Counted from the stretch's first letter, positions 1 to 10,779 are shown. The stretch is DNA of 64,000 bases from Endomychus coccineus (GCA_958510875.1 OY294070.1:9858001-9922000), one strand, 5' to 3'. Program-made: numbers and translations. Notes: generated from the sequence alone by a model not told the origin.

Positions 1-612
1 TCTTTCAAAAATACTGACACACCAGGTCAACATTTGAAAAATAATAACAATAACTCCGAAAAAGGAGTAAAATTTGAAGTCTATAAGTTAACTGTAAACT
101 GGGCACCAAACTACCTATAATTTTAATTCTTTAGGCAATTTGGGCACTAGTTCAAAAGGCACCTGCAAACCGTATATGTAAACTGATATATTTCAAGTTA
201 ACGTAGATATTTTCTTAATCACATACAAAGATATAAATATACTAAGTAAAAGAGCTTTATCCAATTGACGAATAAAATGATACACACTTGACAAAGTGTA
301 TTCGAACATTGTTCCATTATTTAATAGTTTTTGTGCGAGTGCGTTAACTTTGGCTGGTGCCTGTACACTTTGAATTTTTACATGAGTGTCTATTCAGAAT
401 TTTTTAAGCTTTTTTTTTTTGAATGACACAATATATTCATGAATGGAGATGGAGTTTTGCGTCGGAAGATAAAACAAGAGTTTCCAAAGACTATAGATAA
501 ACTTTTAACAGCTTTCTTACATCATATTGTGCTCTCAGTTATTAAATATTTGTAAGATTTTTCACCATTAACAAATTTTTGTTTCGATTAATATTGACAT
601 GTTTTTTTCCAG
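1..612. other. Unassigned AT-rich DNA
   Basis: I see no convincing coding or structural feature here. The stretch is AT-rich and ends in a pyrimidine tract that leads into the candidate splice acceptor at 611-612. If the exon call that follows is right, this is intron. Confidence 0.4.
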
Positions 613-1150
613 GTTATGCAATACTACTGCATGAAGTACTACAAGCTTCAATCTAGTGTAGCAGCCATCCAAATACGGACATATAACCCAAGAAGGTCTA
701 CCGGTCAGTTGAAATACATAATTCTTTGATAAAGGATAAGAGAGTTCACACTGTGGATAATGTATAGCATTCCAGCTACCATGCGGCCATCATTAGAGTA
801 AACTAAATTAGTTATCACAATCTTCCAGCTCAAATACTATTTGGAATTAATTCGGTATATAAGGTATTAACCACAGCTGCAGATAAAGCCGAATTCATAA
901 ACATTTTTTCGTTTATACATTTCCATCCCATCTAAATTGTCTAGATATTTGTCATTACTGTATTTTAAGTTTAATACTCTTGAAACACAGTAATACTCAT
1001 TCTAACAGGAAGTCAATGGGAAAAATGTCAAATTGGACCTTTGCTCAATACTAATTTTTTTCTCTTTTTCTCATAGGTATTCAACAACCATTGGATGCCA
1101 AATGCTCGGCCAATGCCACGGATTCGAAGATCATTCCATCCCGCATTTAA
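613..1150 (+). CDS. Possible last two exons of an unknown gene
   Basis: A pyrimidine tract and AG at 611-612 open a 91-base stretch, 613-703, that reads without a stop and ends at a GTCAGT donor (704-709). A second tract and AG at 1075-1076 open an exon at 1077. Joined across this phase-1 intron of 373 bases, the frame continues to TAA at 1148-1150, giving about 54 residues from VMQYYCMKYYKLQ through the junction RRSTGIQQPLD to SKIIPSRI. I do not recognise a domain. The joined peptide has a more protein-like composition than the neighbouring open frames, and the splice phases agree. It could be the C-terminus of a host gene whose earlier exons lie upstream of the window, or a chance pairing of splice-like sites. 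Confidence 0.33.
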
Positions 1151-1300
1151 ACATGTTTTGCCATAACAAACTATTCACCTTCGAAATATGTACATAATAT
1201 GATTCATAGGCTATCAATATATTTTATATCATTTACGTTTTTTTTTTATTATAAATCCCACTTTTCTATCTCAAATCATTCTTATCTGTTACCATATTTA

Positions 1301-2079
1301 GTATCAGGAGCAGCAATTTGGGTAACACATAATACATCTCCATGTATTATTGGTTGCATGATAATATGAGAATTTTGCAGGGAATTTTTGTTTCAAAGTT
1401 CACGAATTATTCCGAAAAATTGAAATTTCATACCAGGAGAGCATACGAGCGAGGAGGTATCAGGAGCAGCAATTTAGGCAACACATAATACATCTGCATG
1501 TATTATTGGTTGCATAATAATGTAATAATTTTGTAGGGGATTTTTGCTTCAAAGTTCACGAATTATTCCGAAAAATTGAAATTTCCTACCAGGAGAGCAT
1601 ACGAGCGAGGAGGTATCAGGAGCAGCAATTTAGGCAACACATAATACATCTCCATGTATTATTGGTTGCATAATAATGTAATAATTTTGTAAGAGATTTT
1701 TGCTCCAAACTTCATGATTTTTCACGAGAAATTGAAATTTCCTACCAGGAGAGCATACGAGCGAGGAGGTATCAGGAGCAGCAATTTAGGCAACACATGA
1801 TACATCTGCATGTATTATTGGTTGCATGATTATGTAACAATGTTTTAGGGGATTTCTGCTAAGTTCACGAATTATTCTGACAAATTAAAATTTCCTACCA
1901 GGAGAGCATACGAGTGAGGAGGTATCAGGAGCAGCAATTTAGGCAACACACAACACATCTCTATGTATTATTGGTTGCATAATTATGTAACAATTTTGTA
2001 GGGGATTTTTGCTTCAAAGTTCACGATTTATTACGAGGAATTAAAATTTCCTACCAGGAGAGCATATGGGCGAGAAGGT
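1301..2079. repeat. Tandem satellite, five copies of about 156 bp
   Basis: The marker GTATCAGGAGCAGCAATTT recurs at 1301, 1457, 1613, 1769 and 1922, giving periods of 156, 156, 156 and 153 bases. Each unit holds a TGTATTATTGGTTGCAT block in the middle and ends with ACCAGGAGAGCATACGAGC. Copies differ by scattered substitutions and short indels, and the last one diverges at its end. No conserved frame runs through the units, so this is non-coding satellite or minisatellite DNA. Confidence 0.93.
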
Positions 2080-3690
2080 TTATTTACTACTATCTGTGGG
2101 CAACATGAAATACCCTTTTAAGTTTTTGTTTTTAGAAGTATGCTCATTTCTTCTATATAAAATTAGGAAATTATATACAAAATTAGAGTTTACGAAATTT
2201 ATTACAAAAAAATATCGTTCCAATGTGGATATACATTAATATTTTATGCCGCACTGTTCACATCTTCAATAAATGAGACACTGACGATGATTCCAATCCA
2301 ATATGGTAATAATCACTCCTCGAAGCAAAGTGTCCAGTTGCGCCAATCATCATTCTGAAACAAACGAGCAGCATCAAAATAAATTCTGGATAATTGCAAA
2401 GTGAATAAAAATTATTTACACAAAATCTTTGAATTATTTTTTTTTTCTTATAAAATATATGACATGAGAAGAACCTCAACGCGCAGCTCTTATTTAGGTG
2501 AGATTTTCTGGGTTGATCGAAGACAAAAGTATAGAACTAATTCACATCATTTTGGGAGATGTTATCCAAAATTATCAGATGCTCATAAAAGCAGTTGTCA
2601 CCATAATAACTACGAAATCCATTAAAATACTTTCCCATGAATCGAAAAAATAAACCCTTCAGTTCAATTCCAAACAACAAAAAAGCGACATATGTAAGCA
2701 AAGCCTGAGAAAACGTAAAGAAACACGGCAGTGTTAAAATGCACATTTCACCCTTTTCCTTATTTAAAAAAATATGCACCCTTCCGCATATGGGTGTAGA
2801 ATTCACCCTTTCCTGTTAAAAAAACGGCTTAAAAAGTGCTGAGTAACACAATCTGGATTTTAAACCCTTTACGAATAAACACAGCTGGAAGTTTTATTTA
2901 TTCGCAAATATATAAGACCCGCGGCTAGAAAGATGTCGGTGAGTGCCTGACTACCTTGTCACGCCGTGTTAGATAGACGTGTAGGTACGGGTGAAAAAAA
3001 AAGCTTTCTTGTGAGGGATAAACGAAAGGACAACTTCCTGAAGTAACATCCAGACGCGTGACTTTCTTGATGCTCCGGCGTTCCGTTATAATTAGGCGGA
3101 ATTACGCAATAAATCATATTATTTTCTTAATACTGTAACAACAAATATTACAAAATATAGAAAGGCAAAAATACAAAATTGCTAAACAAATATCCAACTT
3201 AGACCTTATACTTATCTAACATATTGAAAAATAAAGCTTACTAGAATGACTTTTATATCAAAGATTCTTGGGTTTCAAGGAATTCATTGATAAAATTATC
3301 ATACTGAAAAACTATATGTTAGTATCTTCAGAGTTCATATCTCTCTCGAATTAGCGAAACAAGATAATTGAAAATGAACTGTGATCAATCGATTACTGAT
3401 TGCCCTCAATATTGTAAGGTAAGCAATAGTATATATATTTTTTGAGATTGAACTTGTCTTTACTTATTGGAAATCCATTATATTACAAATGAACACTACG
3501 CTGAATAATACTGTTGAAAAATAGTAGCATTGTTCACCTGAAGAAGTCACTATGCAGGGAAACAGATGTTTTCTTTTATTTTTATAATAAATAATGTCTA
3601 TTTTGTAATTTTTTACAGTGTATTATTCACTGTAGTGTTCATTTGTAGTAAAATAGTATACTTCATTACGAGTTTGGAAATATGGAGCCA
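2080..3690. other. Unassigned intergenic DNA
   Basis: Short open frames on both strands have no recognisable content. At 2907-2940 a TATA-like ATATATAAGA is followed by an ATG at 2933 and then GTGAGT, which looks like a tiny first exon with a donor, but nothing else supports a gene. The rest is AT-rich. Confidence 0.35.
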
Positions 3691-3699
3691 TGTCTCCAA

Positions 3700-4130
3700 C
3701 ACGCTTTCAGAAACTTTTACTTTGGGCCAATATCTGATAAAATCTCGAATATCTTTAAGAAACAAAAGTTAAATGTAGCTTTCAGACCAAGCCAAGAACT
3801 TTCAAACATATTTTTCAATGCAAAAACTGAATCTAATAAATTTCGGAAGTTAGGAGTTTATAAGTTAACTTGTGAGGAACGTAATTCCCTATATATTGGT
3901 CAAACAGGTAGACCGTTTGAAGTTGGATATATAAGGAATATTTAAAGTAATTTCAATTAAATAAAAGTAATTCAAATTTTTCAAACTAACAAACTCAACA
4001 CCGTTTTCCTCCACTAAAAAACAAAACTTAATCTATTAGAATCTATAGAAATATTCAAACACAATAATCCTTCAAACAATCTACTTCACGAGCAACTAGA
4101 TTTAGGAAATTCACATAATCCTTAGAAAGT
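3700..4130 (+). pseudogene. Penelope-like element remnant: RT tail plus GIY-YIG endonuclease
   Basis: The translation reads FGPISDKISNIFKKQKLNV, the segment that follows the RT of PLEs, then FRKLGVYKLTC and SLYIGQTGRPFEV, the GIY-YIG endonuclease core used to nick the target for reverse transcription. The same order is seen in the PLE at 21644-22784. A stop follows at 3943; beyond it the frame resumes in pieces, with LNLLESIEIFKHNN and LLHEQLDLGNSHNP as the usual C-terminal block, ending near 4127. The N-terminal RT is missing. This is a 5'-truncated, mutated copy. Confidence 0.8.
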
Positions 4131-4254
4131 AATTACCGACACTATAATCCCTTTCCATTCACTACCTCAACATAATTAACCTTAGTAGCTTTGTGTACCA
4201 ATAATTCTTAGAATCGATTCACGTCATTGTAAATTTCATATAAATACTGAATAC

Positions 4255-4350
4255 TATGATGTTTCAGTGTTTTCTCATTGTATGTTTTGATAATGAACTG
4301 TAAAGTTCGATATTGCAAAATAAAGTGATATTTAGCAAAGTAAAATTTTT
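4255..4350 (+). repeat. PLE 3'-terminal sequence, shared with 26290-26402
   Basis: The stretch with TTTTCTCATTGTATGTTTTG and TAATGAACTGTAAAGTTCG, then AAGTGATATTTAGCAAAGTAA, is nearly repeated at 26290-26402. It lies just after the GIY-YIG frame on the same strand, so it is probably the 3' untranslated end of that PLE family. The later copy has a short extra block in the middle. Confidence 0.7.
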
Positions 4351-4389
4351 TGTTTTTATCTATAAAAATGGAATATCACAAAGTAACGG

Positions 4390-4690
4390 ATAGCTTCATT
4401 CAGATTCTTTATGAATTTCTATTGATTCTAATGTTTTGAGTTTAAATTTTATTGGTTTTGTCTTTATCTTATTTTTTTGTGATTTAAAACTGATTTTAAG
4501 ATTATGGCATGATGAAATAATGCAATATTTTCGCTTACGGAACCAAAATAGTCAGAAAAATTAATTCTGTTGATACATCTATGTGTTTTATGTACGTGTA
4601 AATATTGTAATAAGTTAATTGTTGTTGTTTGCTGGAAATCTATTTTGTTATTAGATCCGGCACTGGATACCAACAAGAACCGGTAGAGCT
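4390..4690 (-). pseudogene. PLE remnant with internal deletion
   Basis: On the minus strand the frame contains YLHVHKTHRCINRINFSDY and FGSVSENIALFHHAIILKS, matching IKHIDVTTKFISLTYFGTVS and its continuation in the PLE at 22239-22784. Soon after comes a short piece resembling LNTLESIEIYK, the end of the GIY-YIG domain. The middle of the endonuclease is missing, so two conserved ends are joined by a deletion. It lies tail to tail with the PLE at 3700-4130. Confidence 0.7.
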
Positions 4691-5017
4691 TATTTCTTAC
4701 AAAAGATTATAATTCCATTTTTGTAGGATTCCTGTAAAAAGAGTTCATTATATCAGAATCCCATCTTCAAATAAACACCCAAGGTTATCCCTTTTTATTA
4801 ATAAAGAACCAGTCCCTTTTTTACATATTGGTAGGTTTATCCGAGATTGAGCTTCCTCTACCTGTGTACCTCGCACAACGGGCGCAGTATGTGTGTCTGT
4901 GTGTGTGCTCGTATAAGGAAAGTGAAAGGTTTTTACCTGTCTCGTATTACAAGAAACTTAAAACCCCACATTTTAGTGCATTCTTGCTTCCAGTTTTTAT
5001 GTTAAAAATGATATTCG

Positions 5018-5400
5018 ATGTTTATATGTCTTACCCTTTCTGAATGTGTGAGAACTTATTTGGTAAATAAACATCGACATTTAAGTAATTTACGTCTGTT
5101 TAGGAAATATTACTCAAGCGAAAGACTAACTCTGTCTCTGTGGGTAGAACGTTCTGATTTATCGAATGTGACATTAAGTCGTTCTCAACTAACTGATTTA
5201 TTAAGGTCCAGAAAAATTATATTAATGATACGTAATGATAAAAACAATATTCTCTTGATGAATTGCCCTAAATCAACCACACCAAATTCGAAAATTGCTA
5301 AATTTCTCAATGTAAAGACAGTTAAAAAACATACCGTGTTCAATAAAGCAGAGAAAGGTAGGTAATACAGTACTTGCAATAAATAAATCCACATATTCAG
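5018..5400 (+). other. Unassigned open frame before a PLE fragment
   Basis: An open frame of 115 codons runs to the stop at 5363-5365, with a basic segment SQLTDLLRSRKIILMIRND and the end KTVKKHTVFNKAEKGR. It sits directly upstream of PLE RT sequence on the same strand, so it may be the poorly conserved N-terminal part of that PLE. I see no diagnostic motif. The stretch from 4690 to 5018 holds nothing I can name. Confidence 0.3.
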
Positions 5401-5469
5401 ATGAATTGATCAATTTTTAGACCAAACAGAATTACTAGAATAGAATTAGATTACCGAATATGAGAAATT

Positions 5470-5860
5470 CCATTCAATGAACATAAATCCTCAAAATTCT
5501 CTTTATGGGTTATTAAAAATTCACAAAGGCTATAATAGAATTGTTTAGATTGTGATGGGACTTATACTGGAATCTAAACAATATTTACAAAAAAGAATGT
5601 ATGGCCATAAGTATAGCACAAGAAATAAAAACTAAAAATTCCACCGCCCTTGCTAAGCACTGCTTTGATTATAACCATCAATTTGATTACAAAAATGTTA
5701 ATATTTTAACCAAGGAAACCAATTATTATGAGAGATCTATCCTGGAGATGATTCACATAAAACGTGACTCCAAATCTGTAAATCATAGGAATGATATTCA
5801 GGGATTAAGTTAGATTTATACTAATTTAATTAATTAAAACTCTTGCAAATTCCTACATGC
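5470..5860 (+). pseudogene. PLE remnant: RT start fused to GIY-YIG end
   Basis: The frame around 5485-5530 reads NPQNSLYGLLKIHKG, the first conserved RT motif of PLEs. It is followed at once by CDGTYTG, part of the endonuclease core, and then by STALAKHCFDYNHQFDYKNV and the tail YYERSILEMIHIKRD to about 5813. Almost the whole RT is therefore deleted. The sequence type differs from the copies at 3700 and 21644, so at least two PLE lineages are present. Confidence 0.78.
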
Positions 5861-6189
5861 GTCTTTATAATATTAAAAGTATATTTAAGGAAGAATGCTT
5901 AAAAGTAATATTCCAATATAGGTCTGAAACCTCTTTCAAGTACCTCATAAATCTTACATCTGGTTCGAAAGTAGATACTCAACATAATAACTTCAAACTC
6001 CAGGTGTTATGAGACTATACCAACATGCGCTTGTATATTATAAGAATATTACTGAATTCTTGTTACAAATATTTTTATACTTTAATATTGACGATACAAT
6101 TTCGATTATTCGTGGTTCTGTTCGTTTCGACGGCGTGGGTCCTTTTTTTTGTTTTTTTTTTATTGAAATTTGTGCGATATGGACGCTTG

Positions 6190-6345
6190 TGCTATAATTA
6201 GTTTTAATAAACCCTTTTTGACATAATAAGTCTTCTGATGATGGTCGTGAGACCGAAACGTACGTAAAGACGAAAATTTATAACAAAGTGTTAATGTGAC
6301 CTATTTCCCGAGAATTTTTATATATAAAAGGCAATACTTCTAAAG
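6190..6345 (+). repeat. PLE terminal region (pseudo-LTR type)
   Basis: The block contains the hammerhead-type motif at 6230-6271 followed by GTGTTAATGTGACC and TTTCCCGAGAATTTTTATAT. The second part is repeated in both orientations at 25359-25467 and inverted at 13388-13430. PLEs are known to carry hammerhead ribozymes in such terminal repeats. The ORF of the element that owned this end is not next to it. Confidence 0.7.
6230..6271 (+). ncRNA. Hammerhead-type ribozyme motif of a PLE
   Basis: Core CTGATGA lies at 6235-6241 and GAAA at 6255-6258. Stem II is GGTC/GACC closed by GTGA. Stem III is ACG/CGT with a two-base loop. The predicted cleavage triplet is GTA (6264-6266). Stem I is GTCTT (6230-6234) pairing perfectly with AAGAC (6267-6271). 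This is a type I layout with a very short stem III, as reported for retrotransposon hammerheads. One extra T lies between the core and stem II, so activity is uncertain. Structure seen by eye; family known; cleavage inferred. Confidence 0.72.
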
Positions 6346-7550
6346 ACCGGTTTGTTCATACATATTGGCATAAATAAGTAGGGGGCAGGCCCCCGTCCAC
6401 CACAAGAGGCACTGGCGCACCACAGAAAAATAAAATTGGATGTTACTGGTTATTTTTCATATTTATGAACAAAAACATATAATTATTATTCACCAGAATT
6501 ATTGTATTGTCTATTTCCTGTATATATTTTGTCCTATACATAGAACAAACGCATAAATTGAATATATTTTAAATACTACTTTAGCTTAGGGTAATGATAT
6601 AGAGCTAGCTTCCTGATAATACAAAAGCGGTTGATTATTGAAAGATGCAAATTTACAACCATATTTTACACAATACTATAACACATTTAAGATGTATATT
6701 TACTAATCTTCCTTTAGCAAAGTCTGGTGATTCTTTCTTCAAATGAGAAATAGAATAAGCAATAGAGATAATTATAAAGATGTTATGTTCTATATGCTAA
6801 AGTGGTTAAAATGAAAAACGTTTCCAACAACAAAAATTTTGAAATTTCTTTAGAAAATCTTAGGAATGAAATAAAAGAGTTTAACCTCAATTTGTAAATT
6901 TTCTTACACATAGCTGTTAGTTTAACAGTAAGTTCGTCTAGTTATGAAAGAAGTTTTCTGCTATGCGACGTGTTAAAACTTGGCTAAGAAGCACAACATT
7001 AAATATAGTACATCTTTTATAACGCAATTTGTAACACCGTAAAAAATTCTAGAAATTTTTTGTAAAAGAAATAGAAAATTAAAGCTCATTTAGAAAAACA
7101 ACACATTGTGTTTTAATTAATTGCCCAATTTTTTGTACCTAAATCATTTAAAGGTTGAATTATACTCAACTATTCCATATTTTATGGTCTTGTTAATATA
7201 ATATAAATGTTGGGTATATGGGGCCGTGATCCCCCCTCCCTTCGAAATAGTTCTAGTAACGCCAATGCTGATATAGCAATCTCCCCTGCCAAAAAATAAC
7301 GAAGAAACTAGTCAACATAATATCAAAATATACAAACTTTAAGATTAAGCACAGTTTAAAAAAATCGTTTCAGTTAATAGAAAAAGTGGAAGATATAGAG
7401 CCGAAGACAATACCAAACTTGTACTCTCACAAGGATGAAAAACACTTAACCTGCAATAATAAATTACCGATAATGACCCAGGAAATATCAAGTTTAATCT
7501 CACTTTGAATAGACCCAAATAGCTTCACAGTTAACTTATATATAAATTCT
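6346..7550. other. Unassigned intergenic DNA
   Basis: Two GC-rich islands stand out, GGGGGCAGGCCCCC near 6380-6398 and GGGGCCGTGATCCCCCC near 7221-7240. They may be ends of an old DNA transposon, but terminal repeats and target duplications do not line up. No coding content is recognisable. Confidence 0.35.
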
Positions 7551-7588
7551 AACATGTGCGCTTATTATTAACATGTGCGCTTATTATT
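7551..7588. repeat. Two tandem copies of a 19-bp unit
   Basis: AACATGTGCGCTTATTATT occurs twice head to tail, directly beside the degenerate hammerhead-type motif. Confidence 0.9.
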
Positions 7589-7597
7589 TACCTGTTA

Positions 7598-7636
7598 ACG
7601 TACGTTTTGGTCTCACGACCATCATCAGAAGACGTC
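7598..7636 (-). ncRNA. Degenerate hammerhead-type motif of a PLE
   Basis: The minus strand shows GACGTCTT, CTGATGA (7628-7622), the same GGTC-GTGA-GACC stem II and CGTACGT. The conserved GAAA has become AAAA, and the sequence after the cleavage triplet no longer pairs with the stem I strand. It belongs to the same family as 6230-6271 but should be inactive. Confidence 0.6.
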
Positions 7637-7639
7637 TAA

Positions 7640-8585
7640 TGTCTGAAACGAAATTTATTAAAACTAATGTAGGTATTATTACAAAGCGTGATACAAATAT
7701 AGTGTTCATCTTAGAGTGCAATATAGTCTTCGGATTTTGTCTGCGAAGAGTATAATACACAGCTACCACAACTAGAAAGCTTTAAATATCTCGATCGGAG
7801 AAAAACATATATTTGTTAAACGTAGGGATATGGGATAATGCAAAAAGCTTTCCAACAAAAATGGTAAAAGACTGAGTCATAAAATTGGTCTGAATAGAAT
7901 ATTCCTACAAAAATCAGATATTACGTGGGGCTTATTCAATGTTATAAAGTCACCGAATGTATTTGCATTTATATTTTAATTCTGTTCTAAGTGAAATTCA
8001 GGGTAAGTTTCATCTTTGTGCCTAATTTAAATTCTGTCCTTTCTTCCGTAAAACTTTTCCTTCGTTCAGTCGACGAGTTTCGCCTTTAAAAGCATTGAAG
8101 AGCGTCACAATGAAGTCTAAATGTTAATTTTAATAAATCAGTCGTTATAAAATAAACCGGAAGATCCGACGAGACCGTGTCAACATTTGAACACTGTAAT
8201 CGCTAGCAATTGCATACAGATCGTTGTTTTCGAACTGGGCAACGCGATATCCCGGATTTATATTTTTGCTCGGTGTATTTTCACTCCCATTACTATACGT
8301 TGTACAAGGAATATATTGTAATCGAATTAAAGCCCGGATTTCCACATAAATTTCTATTTTTAGTCTCACTAAACACTTAGATGGAATGGGGTATGTGTAT
8401 GTGAGAATATGACTGGAAAATCCTGTATTTTCCGATTTTTAGAAAACTGTATAAAGGCCGATTTCAGGAACCTGTCACTTGGGGCATAAGCTTTGAACAT
8501 TAAAAAATATAAACTTGTAGATCCGAGGTTTTAGCAAGAAGATTCATTACCACCTGCAGACAGACAAACCAGACATACGACAGCA
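7640..8585. other. Unassigned intergenic DNA
   Basis: The short open frames here have no known motif. I see no repeat or regulatory signal worth naming. Confidence 0.35.
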
Positions 8586-8657
8586 ATCATACCATGGATT
8601 TTATCAGCGGTAACCTCAATTGGACGACCAGAACATTCGGCGTCCTTTGTGGTCAAA
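8586..8657 (-). pseudogene. Short mariner transposase fragment
   Basis: On the minus strand this matches the mariner stretch at 43420-43490, with the shared words GACCACAAAGGACGCCGAA and a GGTCGTCCAATTGAGGT-like run. It is a small piece of the N-terminal half of the transposase, without ends. Confidence 0.7.
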
Positions 8658-8715
8658 TCCCTGAACGAACTTCAGTAAATCACTTGTGAATCGTTCCAAT
8701 CGATGATGAGGTAGA

Positions 8716-8967
8716 TCATTTACCTTAAGAAACTTAGCAATGAACTTTAAAAATTATATTCAAGAGAAATTGAATAGATCCAGAATTTTGAGTTTTTCAT
8801 GAGCTTCAAAATGCCGTAAGTAGAAATTCTAGAGCTGTCAATGGAATTTGACAGAACCAGAAAATACACATTTATCGTTTATTTTATAAAGTTAGCCGAT
8901 TTCACGTGCTGCCATTTTAAAGCTGTCAATCAAACTTGGCAGAACCGAAAAAACAGACATATTACGT
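8716..8967 (+). repeat. Left arm of a diverged long inverted repeat
   Basis: This arm, from CATTTACCTTAAGAAACTTA to about AAAAACAGACATATTACG, is the reverse complement of 10780-11118 with moderate divergence and gaps. Shared words include AAAATGCCGTAAGT and GTTTATTTTATAAAGTTAGC. The arms enclose the CCTAA arrays and their units. It may be a large foldback element or two copies of one repeat in opposite orientation. Confidence 0.75.
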
Positions 8968-9374
8968 TTGTCAACGACTATTGTGTAAAATATGCATAAT
9001 GCATGTGTTTCCTCAAGCATAATGATATCCATTAATCACTAGTGAATAATGAAATCATTATTCACTATCATCAATATGACAAACACGATAGAAACGTATA
9101 GACAAATACGATAAAAATAGAGCGAGCTATGAATCGTCAAGTCAGATCGAATCCAATTTGAAACGTCAACAATTTGTTGGTTCGACTTGTTTCAACAGCA
9201 AAGTTTATTAGTATCAAAGTATTATTTATGGGTCGTGGACAAAGTATAGTATTCTACTAGTATATTATGGCTATTATTCACTTGGATGATTTACGACACT
9301 CGCCTGCGGCTCGTGCCGTAAACTTCATCCACGTGAATAATAGCCACCATAATATGCTAGTTGAATAATATACT

Positions 9375-9430
9375 ATTATTTTATAAAGTTAGCAGTGAAG
9401 AAGTCTAAATGTCGCGCGAATAAAGAAACG
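9375..9430 (+). repeat. Third copy of part of the inverted-repeat arm
   Basis: ATTTTATAAAGTTAGC, then a TCTAAATGTCG-like run and AAAGAAACGAATA, repeats sequence from the minus strand of the right arm (about 10900-10955). It runs straight into the first CCTAA array. Confidence 0.6.
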
Positions 9431-9432
9431 AA

Positions 9433-9462
9433 TAACCTAACCTAACCTAACTCAACCTAACT
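9433..9462. repeat. CCTAA (TTAGG-type) array 1
   Basis: Three perfect CCTAA units are followed by variants such as CTCAACCTAA. TTAGG is the common insect telomere repeat, so this is an interstitial telomere-like tract. Confidence 0.85.
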
Positions 9463-10203
9463 TTTTTTTTCTGTGGAGAGGAAATGCTTTATGCACATCA
9501 GGAGCTTTTAATCCATCACTCCTGGTAGTGAAGGACTCGCTCTGAATTACGGCATACCTGCTAAAACCTCTCCGTTCTTCATCCATACCCCGGAACCGCT
9601 TATCGCATTACTTCAGGATATGGACTGCGTCTCTTCTGTGTTTCTTGATTCAGTCTCAGTGTGTGTTTCCGTTCATGCTTACGTTCGTGTTTGTGTTAGT
9701 GTTTAGCGCTAATTGTATGTCTTAGTGTCTCTAAATTCGTTGGATTGTTCCATATTATGGTTGAGGCCCAATTTTACGGTTTTTGTGTCTTAGTAATTTA
9801 TCTCCATGGAATAACTTCCTACGTTGTTTTCGTTGGTTTGTACCATAATATGGTTGATGCCCAATTTTATGGTTTCTGTGTCTTAGTAATTGAACTCGAT
9901 GGGATAACTTCCTGTGTTGTTTCAGTAAGTTATCTTTGATGGGATAACTTACTCCGTTCAACTGGAACATATGGATCATCCGTGTCAATCACAATCTATC
10001 AATTACCTTCTTCTCAGGAACTTGTGATTTGGAGTCCATAATTCATCCAGCATCTCGGTGCCTGTTGGTTCGAGGGAGCGTTCCACTCCTACCCTCTACC
10101 CTGCTGGCAACAGGGCCTTGAGCTTTCCCCTTTCCGCCACCAGGGGATGCGCCTGTATGCGATTGCAGGTTTCGCACAAGAGAAGAGGCTTCTGCTTTCC
10201 AGG
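9463..10203. repeat. Repeat unit A between CCTAA arrays
   Basis: The unit starts with a T-run, then CTGTGGAGAGGAAATGCTTT. The same start, with one difference, follows array 2. It contains a 93-bp tandem duplication and ends in a GC-richer stretch (10060-10200) that runs into array 2. No coding frame is convincing. A retroposon with a CCTAA-type 3' tail is possible. Confidence 0.55.
9751..9936. repeat. 93-bp tandem duplication
   Basis: CATATTATGGTTGAGGCCCA at 9751 and CATAATATGGTTGATGCCCA at 9844 begin two head-to-tail copies, period 93. A short partial third copy (GATGGGATAACTTA) ends near 9951. Open frames on both strands here are repetitive by-products. Confidence 0.85.
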
Positions 10204-10282
10204 AACCTAACCTAACCCAGCCAACTCAACCTAACCTAACCTAACTTAGCCTAACCTAACCCAACCGAACCTAACCTAACAC
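10204..10282. repeat. CCTAA (TTAGG-type) array 2
   Basis: About 79 bases of CCTAA units with variants such as CCCAG, CTCAA and CCGAA. It is the most degenerate of the three arrays. Confidence 0.85.
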
Positions 10283-10711
10283 AGTCTTTTCTTCTGTAGA
10301 GAGGAAATGCTTTATGCATGATGAGCTTTAGCTTTGTCTGTTCCAGTCTTCACACGATGAGCTAGGAAAGTAGTAAGGATGGATACTTCGGATTTTGCCC
10401 GGTTTTCGCAGGCTTTAACGACTTCGTTGTCGGTTTTTTAGAGAGGTCTATGCCTCGCGAGACGACCAATTAAGGCTTGCTCCTCGTCTCCGGACTCTCA
10501 GAATCCTCCTCTTTAGCTCATCATCCAGCGGTTCGAACTGAGTTCCGGCCTTCCAGTATTAGCGAGCGGTTGGCAAGCTAACGCCCGCAGCTAAGGTCCT
10601 CAGGATGGCAACCCCGAAGCGTTTTTTACGACGCTTACCCTAGGCAGTTGAATCACTTCTTGGTTGTTAGCACCTCCACCAACAACAAGGTGTCATGACT
10701 CCTAGGAGGGG
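10283..10711. repeat. Repeat unit B between CCTAA arrays
   Basis: Shares its first 30 or so bases (CTGTAGAGAGGAAATGCTTT) with unit A but then diverges. It is GC-richer than its surroundings and contains no clear ORF. It ends in CCTAGGAGGGG directly before array 3. Confidence 0.5.
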
Positions 10712-10770
10712 AACCTAACCTAACCTAACCTAACCTAACCTAACCAAACCTAACCTAAACTAACCTAACC
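10712..10770. repeat. CCTAA (TTAGG-type) array 3
   Basis: About 59 bases of CCTAA units; the first five are perfect, and the rest carry single-base changes. Confidence 0.88.
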
Positions 10771-10779
10771 GTACTGCTG

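Noticed and set aside
1..120. A GIY-YIG start resembling VYKLTVNW
   Set aside because: The match is a few residues long, lacks the YIG half and the usual cysteines, and is followed by a stop.
2907..2945. TATA-like box, ATG and GTGAGT resembling a tiny first exon
   Set aside because: No matching downstream exon or coding bias; all three signals are short and common in AT-rich DNA.
6362..7277. A 0.9-kb DNA transposon with GC-rich ends
   Set aside because: ATTGGC-like words near both GC islands are too short, and no target duplication was found.
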